This document shows, one piece after another, positions 16,455 through 23,594 of a DNA stretch of 64,000 nucleotides (positions are counted from its first letter, which is position 1; the number at the start of each line of letters is the position of its first letter). The notes below the pieces were generated by a model. The model ran no database searches. It saw nothing but the letters and a program-made list of their open reading frames with translations, and was not told the DNA's origin. Source of the DNA: Pseudoramibacter faecis (GTDB lineage Bacteria > Bacillota > Clostridia > Eubacteriales > Eubacteriaceae); contig NZ_JAYFFI010000001.1 in the NCBI RefSeq assembly GCF_036289405.1, positions 1 to 64,000 of the forward strand, given 5' to 3'. The translations under genes and the position numbers were made by a program.

Positions 16455-17732
16455 TTAAACGACTACCTGCAAAGCCTGATCGAGATCGGCGATAATGTCA
16501 TCGGCGGCTTCAATTCCCACCGACAGACGCACCAGATCCGGTGCCACCCCGCCGGCAATCAGCTCTTCGTCCGTCATCTGGCGATGGGTTGAAGAGGCCG
16601 GATGCAGCACACAGGTGTGGGCATCGGCCACATGGGTCGCGATCATCGCGATTTTCAAATGCTTCATAAAGGCTTCCGCTGTCTTGCGGCCGCCCTTCAC
16701 CCCGAAGGAAATCACCCCACAGGTGCCGTTTGGCATGTATTTTTGCGCTCGTTCGTAATAACGGTTACCGGGCAGTCCCGGATAGTTGACCCAGGCGATT
16801 TGATCATGCTGCTCGAGAAAGGCCGCGACCTGTTGAGCATTGGCACAGTGGCGTTCCATGCGCACGGCCAGCGATTCCAGCCCCAAATTCAGCATATACG
16901 CGTTCATCGGGGACGGCGTCGCACCGAGATCGCGCATCAGCTGGGCCGTCGCCTTGGTAATAAACGCCCCGCCCCGGCCAAACTTTTCCGCATAAGTAAT
17001 GCCATGATACGATTCATCCGGCGTGGTCAGCCCTGGAAATTTTTCTTGATGGGCCATCCAGTCGAATTGCCCGCTGTCGACAATACAGCCGCCGACTGTC
17101 GCATCGTGTCCGTCCATATATTTCGTGGTGGAATGGGTCACGATGTCCGCCCCCCATTCGAAAGGCCGGCAGTTAATGGGCGTCGCAAAGGTATTATCGA
17201 TGATCAGCGGCACCCCATGAGCGTGAGCCTCTTTAGCAAAACGTTCAATATCAAAAACGATGAGGGCCGGATTGGCAATGGTCTCTCCGAAGACCGCCTT
17301 GGTATTGGGCTTAAACGCCGCCGCCAGCGCTTCATCCGTGCAGTCTGGATCGACGAAGGTGAAATCAATGCCCATTCGGCGCATCGTCGCGTTGAACAGA
17401 TTGAAACTCCCGCCATAGATCGCTGACGAAGCCACCACATGATCACCGGCACCCGCCAAATTAAACACCGAATAAAAAGTTGCCGCCTGACCGGATGCCG
17501 TCAGCATGGCGGCGGTGCCACCTTCCAGCGCTGCGATCTTAGCCGCCACCCGGTCGCTCGTCGGATTCTGCAGCCGTGTATAAAAATAGCCTTCGGCTTC
17601 CAGATCAAACAACTGGCCCATGGCCTCGCTGGAATCGTATTTAAAGGTCGTGCTCTGTACAATGGGCATTAACCGTGATTCGCCGTTCTGGGGTTCGTAC
17701 CCGGCCTGGATACATTGTGTTTCTTTTTTCAT
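16455..17732 (-). CDS. metY: O-acetylhomoserine sulfhydrylase
   Basis: PLP enzyme of the Cys/Met metabolism family that makes homocysteine from O-acetylhomoserine and sulfide. The 425-residue product starts MKKETQCIQAGYEP. It has YTRLQNPT, the TASGQAA cofactor-phosphate motif, the IIDNTFATP loop, and the PLP lysine in HSTTKYMDGHD. The start at 17732 (GAGAGGA upstream) is preferred over an open extension to 17870, which would run through a promoter and a terminator. It is fed by the homoserine made by Hom. Confidence 0.92.
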   Translation of the reverse strand: MKKETQCIQAGYEPQNGESRLMPIVQSTTFKYDSSEAMGQLFDLEAEGYFYTRLQNPTSDRVAAKIAALEGGTAAMLTASGQAATFYSVFNLAGAGDHVVASSAIYGGSFNLFNATMRRMGIDFTFVDPDCTDEALAAAFKPNTKAVFGETIANPALIVFDIERFAKEAHAHGVPLIIDNTFATPINCRPFEWGADIVTHSTTKYMDGHDATVGGCIVDSGQFDWMAHQEKFPGLTTPDESYHGITYAEKFGRGGAFITKATAQLMRDLGATPSPMNAYMLNLGLESLAVRMERHCANAQQVAAFLEQHDQIAWVNYPGLPGNRYYERAQKYMPNGTCGVISFGVKGGRKTAEAFMKHLKIAMIATHVADAHTCVLHPASSTHRQMTDEELIAGGVAPDLVRLSVGIEAADDIIADLDQALQVVV

Positions 17733-17769
17733 AGATAGTCCTCTCTGGTTATCAATATTGCTGCGTTTT

Positions 17770-17778
17770 ATTATAGCA
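17770..17778 (-). promoter_or_regulatory. Extended -10 promoter of metY
   Basis: On the minus strand TGCTATAAT, 38 bases before the chosen metY start. The same nine bases occur at 18015, 19907, 31083 and 63694 (minus) and at 26076 and 51740 (plus). Confidence 0.65.
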
Positions 17779-17843
17779 TAGCCCGATGATGCACTTTTGA
17801 TTTTTATCCGTCTGTGTCGTCCTTTCTTCAGAAAATGCTCACT

Positions 17844-17879
17844 AAAAAACGTCTTTGGGATTTCCTCCAAAGACGTTTT
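17844..17879 (-). terminator. Terminator after the 26-residue gene
   Basis: Perfect 13-base stem AAAACGTCTTTGG / CCAAAGACGTTTT (17846-17858 and 17867-17879) with an 8-base loop. The minus strand continues in T. It starts 11 bases after the stop of the gene at 17890-17970. Confidence 0.9.
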
Positions 17880-17889
17880 AGGTACCGAT

Positions 17890-17970
17890 TTATTGTTTTT
17901 GATAACCGGTGATCATGGTCGCAATAAAACAAAACACGGTTGCCCAGGCGAAAAAACGATGGTATTTCAT
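17890..17970 (-). CDS. 26-residue membrane peptide
   Basis: A very short gene: MKYHRFFAWATVFCFIATMI, then TGYQKQ. The basic N-terminus, one hydrophobic segment (about residues 6-20) and a polar end suggest a single-pass inner membrane peptide. It has its own full set of signals: extended -10 promoter (18015-18023), a very strong ribosome binding site (AAGGAGGA, six bases before ATG), and a 13-base-stem terminator just after the stop. I believe small proteins of this pattern (hydrophobic core ending TGY plus basic/polar residues) occur in other Clostridia. The function is unknown. Confidence 0.75.
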   Translation of the reverse strand: MKYHRFFAWATVFCFIATMITGYQKQ

Positions 17971-18014
17971 CTGATCCTCCTTTATTTTTGAATAACCGAT
18001 GATTAATTGATTTT

Positions 18015-18023
18015 ATTATAGCA
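18015..18023 (-). promoter_or_regulatory. Extended -10 promoter of the 26-residue gene
   Basis: TGCTATAAT on the minus strand. A partial -35 (TGACTG) lies 17 bases upstream. It lies 45 bases before the ATG. Confidence 0.6.
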
Positions 18024-18036
18024 TAGTCCGCCGCAA

Positions 18037-18411
18037 TCAGTCATTCCAAATCGGCAGCATGGCCTGAAAGTGGACAAAGGCCAGTATTTCTTCAAAGGCC
18101 AAATCAAAATCAACCGCCTGCTTTTTCACAAAGCGCTTAAAATCTTCGTTCCGCTTTAATCGGGTAATCGCCGTCTTCACCTCCTCCGGCGTCTGCACCG
18201 CAGAAAACGCCTTGTCTCCCAGACGAAATAATTGCAAATACATTCCCGCGATATCCAAACGATTTTCAATCTGCACGATTTGAAATTCTGAATATTGCCG
18301 CTTCTCAAGCCACTTTGTAAAGGCTGCGCTCTCAAAGGGCTGCGCTTTTTTGAGCATCGCCGTTACGATCTGCGATGCCAAGGCGTCATCCGTTTTTTCC
18401 TGTGATGCCAT
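18037..18411 (-). CDS. Hypothetical protein, 124 residues
   Basis: Starts MASQEKTDDALASQIVTAML. Charged, helical and cytosolic by appearance, with aromatic-rich C-terminus (FEEILAFVHFQAMLPIWND). I do not recognise it. The ATG at 18411 (AAAGGTG eight bases upstream) is preferred over an ATG at 18429 that lies inside the upstream gene and has no ribosome binding site. It follows the 65-residue gene by seven bases, so they form one unit. Confidence 0.6.
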   Translation of the reverse strand: MASQEKTDDALASQIVTAMLKKAQPFESAAFTKWLEKRQYSEFQIVQIENRLDIAGMYLQLFRLGDKAFSAVQTPEEVKTAITRLKRNEDFKRFVKKQAVDFDLAFEEILAFVHFQAMLPIWND

Positions 18412-18418
18412 GGGTGGT

Positions 18419-18616
18419 TCACCTTTCATCCGGATTTGTCAATGCTTCAATCTGCGGCAACCGTTCCCGAAATTCCCGAAAAGCAGCCATTGCCAGCGGA
18501 TCTTTTTTGCCCGCCGCCACTGCATCGCGATAGCGGCGCACGGTTGCCATCGGCAAATGTTTCTCGTTATAAAGATAACGCGTGAAAAGCTGCAGTATCT
18601 CCGCTTTATTTAGCAT
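18419..18616 (-). CDS. Hypothetical protein, 65 residues
   Basis: Begins MLNKAEILQLFTRYLYNEKH and carries the segment PMATVRRYRDAVAAG. It is a compact basic helical protein. The ribosome binding site is weak. It sits 16 bases after the ECF S component and before the 124-residue gene, apparently one transcript. A DNA-binding role is possible from charge and helices but unproven. Confidence 0.5.
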   Translation of the reverse strand: MLNKAEILQLFTRYLYNEKHLPMATVRRYRDAVAAGKKDPLAMAAFREFRERLPQIEALTNPDER

Positions 18617-18632
18617 AGGATCGCCGCCGGCC

Positions 18633-19178
18633 TCAAACTTTTGGCGTCTGAGGTTTTAATCCGATGCGCGCCGCTGCCAAATCCAATCGACCAATCACCG
18701 CGAGCACCACGACCGCCGCGAGTCCCATCTGCACCAGATTTCCGGGAATCGACGCCGCCGGTGCGAGCCAATTCCCATAGATAATGCTCTCAGCAACATA
18801 ATATCCCGCGATTTTAATCGCGCAGGCGGCCGCAATGGCTGCCACATACCAACGATAACCGCAATGATTTTCCGTCATCGCGCCCACGACGTATCCCATC
18901 AAGCCGACGATCACAAAGGTGAAAGGCGCCCAAAGCGTCCATCCGCCGACCAAATCGAATAATGCCATGCCGACCCCTCCGGCTAAAGCGCCGGTCCGCT
19001 TGCCAAAGATCACTGCGGCGATCAACAGGGGAATATTCCCCAAGTGAACCAAGCCGCCGTTGGCCGCAATCGGCAGCCGCACATTGATAAAGGTCATGCC
19101 GAAAGTCAGCGCAATCATTAAAGCGGTGGTCACCAGATCCTGCAGTGTTAAACGGTGATCTGTTTCTCGTTCTTTCAT
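18633..19178 (-). CDS. ECF transporter S component (vitamin uptake)
   Basis: A 181-residue integral membrane protein with about six hydrophobic segments, of the ECF S-component kind: LVTTALMIALTFGMTFINVR, GGLVHLGNIPLLIAA and GMALFDLVGGWTLWAPFTF match the layout of these substrate-binding subunits. It would work with a shared energising module (EcfT and two ATPases) that is not in the window. The vitamin is not decidable; no riboswitch I know lies upstream. The ATG at 19178 has GAGGAGG eight bases before it, so the upstream ATG at 19208 is rejected. Confidence 0.75.
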   Translation of the reverse strand: MKERETDHRLTLQDLVTTALMIALTFGMTFINVRLPIAANGGLVHLGNIPLLIAAVIFGKRTGALAGGVGMALFDLVGGWTLWAPFTFVIVGLMGYVVGAMTENHCGYRWYVAAIAAACAIKIAGYYVAESIIYGNWLAPAASIPGNLVQMGLAAVVVLAVIGRLDLAAARIGLKPQTPKV

Positions 19179-19310
19179 TTGAAAACCTCCTCTATTGACG
19201 CCTCCCATTATCCGCTTTCCTGGCCCGGCTATAAATACCCATTTAAATAAATTTTAATAAGGTCAGTTGGCCGCTCAATTCCGTTTTGCAATTTGCCGTC
19301 GCTTCTTTAA

Positions 19311-19316
19311 TATAAT
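19311..19316 (+). promoter_or_regulatory. Promoter of the 54-residue gene
   Basis: A perfect TATAAT. The best upstream hexamer (TTGCAA, 19 bases away) is at a poor distance. It lies 35 bases before the ATG. Confidence 0.4.
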
Positions 19317-19351
19317 AAGACCCATTCAACGGAAAGAAAGTGAGACAAATC

Positions 19352-19516
19352 ATGACCGAAACAACCAACCATTTCGTCGACGAAAAGCAGGTTAAGCTCC
19401 TGCTCAGTTTTTTCCGGGATTCTCTGGCTGGCGCTCTGAAAGAAAAAGATCCTGCCAAGAAGGACGCCATCCTGCAGAGGATGCTCTTGTTGCTCCAAAA
19501 TTATATCGACGATTAG
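19352..19516 (+). CDS. Hypothetical protein, 54 residues
   Basis: Starts MTETTNHFVDEKQVKLLLSF, ends LLLLQNYIDD. It is an amphipathic helical protein with a charged middle (LKEKDPAKKDAI). A GTGAGA ribosome binding site and a TATAAT box lie upstream. Minus-strand frames over the same bases look like shadows. Its stop overlaps the end of a convergent membrane-protein remnant. Unknown function. Confidence 0.5.
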   Translation: MTETTNHFVDEKQVKLLLSFFRDSLAGALKEKDPAKKDAILQRMLLLLQNYIDD

Positions 19517-19668
19517 AACCTATGCATGGCGGCGCCCACGACGACATTCACGATCGCAATGGTGAGCATGATGCTCAGGATCACAGTCACACGCCCGATG
19601 ATGGTGATCGTGGCCGCAGCCGCATAGTTCGTCGTGACGATATATTTGCGGCTAGCTCCAAGCGCCTT
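19513..19668 (-). pseudogene. 3' remnant of a membrane protein gene
   Basis: The minus strand encodes 51 residues with no start codon near the beginning. A basic stretch (LGASRKYIVTTNY) is followed by a long hydrophobic helix (IILSIMLTIAIVNVV-like) and a stop. It looks like the last transmembrane segment of a lost transporter. I could not name the family. The opposite strand reading is His/Asp-rich and not credible. Confidence 0.4.
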
Positions 19669-19718
19669 TCAAGACTTCATTATACTCCAAGTGCACTATC
19701 ATAAACGAAGAGATTCAT

Positions 19719-19738
19719 GCCATGGCATTGTCCATGGC
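19719..19738. repeat. Short inverted repeat
   Basis: GCCATGG-CATTGT-CCATGGC, a perfect 7-base dyad next to the small-RNA terminator. Confidence 0.4.
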
Positions 19739-19744
19739 CTTATT

Positions 19745-19785
19745 GCATGAAAAAACCACGCGTCTAACGCGTGGTTTTTTCATGC
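19745..19785. terminator. Bidirectional terminator, 19-base perfect stem
   Basis: GCATGAAAAAACCACGCGT pairs perfectly with its complement across a three-base loop (19764-19766). T runs occur on both strands within the stem. Confidence 0.85.
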
Positions 19786-19899
19786 ATAAAATACCGGTCT
19801 GTATGACCGGTAACAAATAAGGAATCATAATATGGAATTTTTAGCGCATTGCCATAACAATAACGCTTATGCGAGAATATAAACTTCCCTCAAAGTTTA
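19745..19899 (-). ncRNA. Candidate small RNA
   Basis: The minus strand has a promoter TTTACA-N17-TATAAT with TG extension (19935-19907). It is followed at once by a 7-base stem (TAAACTT / AAGTTTA, 19899-19880) whose loop shows UGAGGG. About 70 unstructured bases come next, then two hairpins: ACCGGT / ACCGGT (19811-19793), followed by ATTTT, and the 19-base perfect stem at 19745-19785 ending in T. The only frames inside are four codons or fewer. A 90-155 base untranslated RNA with a 5' hairpin and 3' terminator is the simplest reading. Confidence 0.5.
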
Positions 19900-19906
19900 C
19901 GACATT

Positions 19907-19935
19907 ATTATAGCATGGATCAAAAGAGCTGTAAA
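19907..19935 (-). promoter_or_regulatory. Promoter of the candidate small RNA
   Basis: On the minus strand TTTACA (19935-19930), 17 bases, TATAAT (19912-19907) with TG extension. It has no gene downstream until 19516, apart from the remnant. Confidence 0.65.
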
Positions 19936-19981
19936 GCAATTCAAAATTTATTTTCATCAATGAATCCTTTCGCTCATGTGC

Positions 19982-20371
19982 TTAACCCAATACGCGGTAG
20001 TTCTCCAATTTTTGCAGATGATCCTTTATCTCGGCAATCACATCCCGCATCTCCTGTGCCAAGCTGTTGAGTTCCCGAATCCGCGCAACCTGCCGCTCTA
20101 AAAACGCCTCGTGCACCGGCAGAATCGGCGACGCCCGATGCACGCGCCATTGAAGCATGTTCACGTCGGCACTATTTTGATCAAATACATCCCGGGTGCG
20201 ATCCTCCTCGATGCGCAGCCGCCGCCACAGGGCGTCTCGACTGGCCATTCGTTCATCTTCATTCAGCGACAAATCCTGCAAATTGCCGAGCGCCTTAGCG
20301 GCAAACGCCATGAAACGGTCAATATCTTCTGAAGTAATGGGTGCTCTGTTCTCACCGACCAATAATTTCAT
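19982..20371 (-). CDS. Hypothetical protein, 129 residues
   Basis: Starts MKLLVGENRAPITSEDIDRF. It is a strongly helical, charged protein with coiled-coil character in the last 50 residues (VARIRELNSLAQEMRDVIAE). No membrane segment. AAAGGGGA precedes the ATG, and an extended -10 (TGTTAAAAT, about 20418-20426) lies upstream. Not recognised. It resembles the other orphan helical proteins here in style, not in sequence. Confidence 0.65.
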   Translation of the reverse strand: MKLLVGENRAPITSEDIDRFMAFAAKALGNLQDLSLNEDERMASRDALWRRLRIEEDRTRDVFDQNSADVNMLQWRVHRASPILPVHEAFLERQVARIRELNSLAQEMRDVIAEIKDHLQKLENYRVLG

Positions 20372-20485
20372 TCGGTGTTCCCCTTTCTTTTTCCATTATG
20401 TGCTTGATCGCCTTATTTTAACAGGAGCTCCCACCTTTCGCAAATCGCCGCGCTCTTTTCATGTCTTTCTTTTAATTTCCCGCGT

Positions 20486-22216
20486 TTAGCGCGTCCACTG
20501 AGCGACCCGATCGGGATGCGCCTTAACCCACTTTTTTGCTGCCTTTTCCGGTTCCATACCATTTTGAATGTCCAACATCACACTGCTGATATCCTCCGTC
20601 GTCCAATGAAAGTGATCGAGGATGCGGTAAGCCTTAGGCATATCACTTTTCAACCCTTTGCGAGCCATGGTGCTGAGATGCTCTGCCTTCCCCATGGTGC
20701 CTCTTGGATCCTTCAGGTATTTCAAATGATATTTTTGAAACATCCAATGAGGGCTCCAGCCGGTCACGATAATTGGCTGGTGCTGATCAATCGCCTTGCC
20801 CAACGCCGTCGCCATCGTCCCGCTGGACGTCGTCGTGACCTTCCATCCTTTCAGATTCGGATACGTTTTGACCGTTTTTTCCGCTGCAGTAACCACACCG
20901 CTGCCGGCTTCAATGCCCGTGACGGTTTGGCCGGCCTCAGTCGACAAATCCGCAATCGAATCCACACGCATATAATCAGGAACGACCAACCCCAACTTTG
21001 CGCCGGTCAAGTTCGCCCCAAGATTGACAAGTTCCTTGCGGTATTGTTTATACTGCGCGCGGTGGGTGCTGGGCAACCAGGCCGAAACCATAGCATCAGA
21101 TTCTCCCCGGGCGACCGATTCCCACATCACGGCATTATCCAGCGGTATTAAAGTTACCTTATAGCCCTGATCTTTCAAAACTTCTGCGATCACGTGAGTT
21201 GATGCCACTTCAGAATCCCACTGCACATAAGCAAGCTTGATTTCCTGTTGACTGCCGCTGCCGATGTGGGAGGCCACCACCACGCCAGTCACGATCAGCG
21301 CGGCTACGACGCCGCTGATCACCCGCCGGCGTTTGGGGTTGGCTTGTGTTGTCTTGGCCACTGCCTTGCGCCTGGTATCCGCCACCGCTAATTTTTGTGT
21401 AAAGCGGTCGATGATAATGGCGAGAACCACCAGTGCCATCCCGCTGACAAAACCATTGCCCACCTGGGCACGCTGCAGCGCTGAAAGCACGCCGCGGCCC
21501 AGCCCGGGCGCACCGATCATCGAGGCGGTAACCACCATTGACAGCGCAAGCATGATCGTTTGGTTAATGCCGGCCATAATGGTATTTCTCGCCAAAGGCA
21601 GCTCGATTTTAAAAAGTTTCTGGGAAGAGGTCGATCCGAAGGCGTCCGATGCCTCGATGAGTTCCCGCGGGATCTCTCGAATGCCGAGATTGGTAAAGCG
21701 CACCGTCGGCGGCAGCGCAAAGATAATCGATGCAAAGACCCCTGGCACCATGCCAATGCCAAAGAAAGCCACTGCCGGAATCAGATACACAAAGGCCGGC
21801 ATGGTCTGCATAAAGTCAAGAATCGGTTGAATCACAATCTGTGCCCGATCTTTTTTCGCCATGAGAATCCCCAGGGGAATTCCGATGACCACTGAGAGAA
21901 GCGCCGCCATAAACACCAGCGTCACCGTGTTCATCATATCTTCCCATAGGCCCTGATTGTAGACAAAGAGCAAGCCGATCAATACAAAAATCGGCAATCC
22001 TTTCTTCCGATTCGCGACAAAATAAGCTGCAACGGTCAGTCCCAGAATAACCAGCACCGGCGGCAGAAATACCAAAAATCGAGTGATGGCATCCATCGCG
22101 CCTTTGCCGCCCCACTGCACCGCGGAGAAGAACCCCGCCCAAGCTTTGGTCATCCAACTGACAACATGCTCAACGCCGTCAGCTACCGGAATCGCTGTGG
22201 TTAATATTTTAAACAT
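20486..22216 (-). CDS. opuAB: Glycine betaine ABC transporter, permease-binding protein fusion
   Basis: A 576-residue fusion. The first ~300 residues are a BPD-type permease (several membrane helices, EAA-loop region around LGIREIPRELIEASDAFGST). The rest is an OpuAC-type substrate-binding domain anchored after a further membrane segment (KLAYVQWDSEVASTHVIAEV; later TGWSPHWMF). Fused OpuABC proteins import compatible solutes such as glycine betaine for osmoprotection. The ATG at 22216 is chosen because AAGGAGG lies six bases upstream; it overlaps the end of the ATPase gene by eight bases. No terminator hairpin was identified just after the stop. Confidence 0.9.
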   Translation of the reverse strand: MFKILTTAIPVADGVEHVVSWMTKAWAGFFSAVQWGGKGAMDAITRFLVFLPPVLVILGLTVAAYFVANRKKGLPIFVLIGLLFVYNQGLWEDMMNTVTLVFMAALLSVVIGIPLGILMAKKDRAQIVIQPILDFMQTMPAFVYLIPAVAFFGIGMVPGVFASIIFALPPTVRFTNLGIREIPRELIEASDAFGSTSSQKLFKIELPLARNTIMAGINQTIMLALSMVVTASMIGAPGLGRGVLSALQRAQVGNGFVSGMALVVLAIIIDRFTQKLAVADTRRKAVAKTTQANPKRRRVISGVVAALIVTGVVVASHIGSGSQQEIKLAYVQWDSEVASTHVIAEVLKDQGYKVTLIPLDNAVMWESVARGESDAMVSAWLPSTHRAQYKQYRKELVNLGANLTGAKLGLVVPDYMRVDSIADLSTEAGQTVTGIEAGSGVVTAAEKTVKTYPNLKGWKVTTTSSGTMATALGKAIDQHQPIIVTGWSPHWMFQKYHLKYLKDPRGTMGKAEHLSTMARKGLKSDMPKAYRILDHFHWTTEDISSVMLDIQNGMEPEKAAKKWVKAHPDRVAQWTR

Positions 22217-23453
22217 GCGCATCCTCCTTATCTGGCTTGACCGTGTCCGGTGTATTCTGATCCGAAACTTCTGTGCTGCTGATATCGGCCAGCGCTTCGA
22301 GCACTGTGCCGCGAATCACTACGCCAAGCAGGCGGTCTTTTTCATCCACCACAGCCAAGGGCGTCGGCGAATCATAAATCAGATTGAAAATGTCTGTTAC
22401 CAGTGTCTCCTTGGGAATTTTTTGAACCTGAGGATCCATGACTTCTGTCAATTTCTTCCCTTCCCGGCTGGCAAGCAGTACTTCTTTTGCCTGGAGCGTC
22501 CCTTTGAGCTTGCGCTTGCGATCGATGGCCATCAGCATTGAAACGTGTTCTTTGCGCATGCGCCTCAACGCCACATAAGGGCCGTCGAGCTCAACATTGG
22601 CCGTGATTGCCGGGATCATCACATTTTCCGCAGTGAGCACCTTAGAAACATCCACATCCTGAATAAATTGTCGAACAAATTCGTCAGCCGGATGCATGAG
22701 AATTTCTTCGCCGGTGCCCACCTGCACAATTTGCCCGTCGCGCATAAAGGCGATGCGATCACCCAAACGCAATGCTTCATTCAAATCGTGGGTAATAAAA
22801 ACAATGGTTTTATTCAAACTTTCGTGCAGCTCCAATAGCTCATCTTGCATATTGCGCCGGATCAGCGGGTCGAGCGCCGAGAAAGCCTCGTCCATGAGGA
22901 GCACTTCCGGATCGTTGACAATGGCCCGGGCTAGACCGACGCGCTGCTGCATTCCGCCAGAAAGTTGGTCGGGATATTGGTCTGCAAAAGGCAGCAAATG
23001 AAAGTCTTTCAGAATTTTTTCTGCTCGCTGCCGGCGCTGTGCAGCGTCCACCCCGCGAACAGCCAATCCGTACTCCGTATTTTCTAAAATCGTCCGATTC
23101 GGAAAAAGCCCGAAATTCTGAAAGACCATATTCACTTTGCTCCGCCGGTAATCCCGCAGCGCTTCATCATTCATTTGAACCACATCTTCATCTTCAAAGC
23201 GAATCTCACCACTCGTCGGTTCAATCAAACGATTCAGCATTCGAACCAGCGTCGACTTGCCGCTGCCCGAAAGCCCCATGATTACAAAAATTTCTCCCTG
23301 TTCAATCTCTAAGTTCACATCATAAACGCCGACCGTACAACCGGTTTTTCCAAGAATTTCTGTCTTGCTTTTATGAGCTTTAATCATATTCATTGCTTGT
23401 TTTTTACGCTTGCCAAATATCTTAGTCAGATGTTTAATCGTGATCTGACGCAT
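22209..23453 (-). CDS. opuAA: Glycine betaine ABC transporter ATP-binding protein with CBS domains
   Basis: A 414-residue OpuAA/ProV-type ATPase: Walker A GLSGSGKST, signature LSGGMQQRVGLARA, Walker B VLLMDEAFSALDP. Two CBS modules occupy the C-terminal ~140 residues (QAKEVLLASREGKKLTEVMD, LAVVDEKDRLLGVVIRG). CBS modules in this family sense ionic strength or cyclic-di-AMP. First gene of a two-gene operon behind a palindromic operator. Confidence 0.95.
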   Translation of the reverse strand: MRQITIKHLTKIFGKRKKQAMNMIKAHKSKTEILGKTGCTVGVYDVNLEIEQGEIFVIMGLSGSGKSTLVRMLNRLIEPTSGEIRFEDEDVVQMNDEALRDYRRSKVNMVFQNFGLFPNRTILENTEYGLAVRGVDAAQRRQRAEKILKDFHLLPFADQYPDQLSGGMQQRVGLARAIVNDPEVLLMDEAFSALDPLIRRNMQDELLELHESLNKTIVFITHDLNEALRLGDRIAFMRDGQIVQVGTGEEILMHPADEFVRQFIQDVDVSKVLTAENVMIPAITANVELDGPYVALRRMRKEHVSMLMAIDRKRKLKGTLQAKEVLLASREGKKLTEVMDPQVQKIPKETLVTDIFNLIYDSPTPLAVVDEKDRLLGVVIRGTVLEALADISSTEVSDQNTPDTVKPDKEDAHV

Positions 23454-23490
23454 GCGAATCCCTCCTTTGTTTCCATGATTTCGCTTTGAA

Positions 23491-23517
23491 TTAAACTAAC
23501 TTAGTTTAAATATTATA
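23491..23517 (-). promoter_or_regulatory. opu promoter and palindromic operator
   Basis: On the minus strand TGTTATAAT (extended -10, TATAAT at 23517-23512) is followed at once by the 19-base palindrome TTAAACTAA-C-TTAGTTTAA (23491-23509). The palindrome covers the expected transcription start, the classic place for a repressor. It lies about 40 bases before the opuAA start, which has AAAGGAGGG upstream. Confidence 0.7.
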
Positions 23518-23542
23518 ACATAAATTTTTTATGCATTCAAAA

Positions 23543-23572
23543 ATCCCCATTCCCATCAAAGGAAATGAGGAT
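23543..23572. terminator. Terminator after lon
   Basis: ATCCCCATTCCC pairs with GGAAATGAGGAT at 10 of 12 positions around six bases. On the minus strand it is followed by TTTTTG. It begins 23 bases past the lon stop. Confidence 0.7.
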
Positions 23573-23594
23573 CTTTAATCATAATTTTATTGTT

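Noticed and set aside
18419..19178. Toxin-antitoxin pair downstream of the ECF gene
   Set aside because: Small paired genes (65 and 124 residues) fit by size only; no toxin or antitoxin motif is visible.
19179..19310. Riboswitch upstream of the ECF S component
   Set aside because: Compared by eye with THF, TPP and preQ1 consensus cores; none fits.
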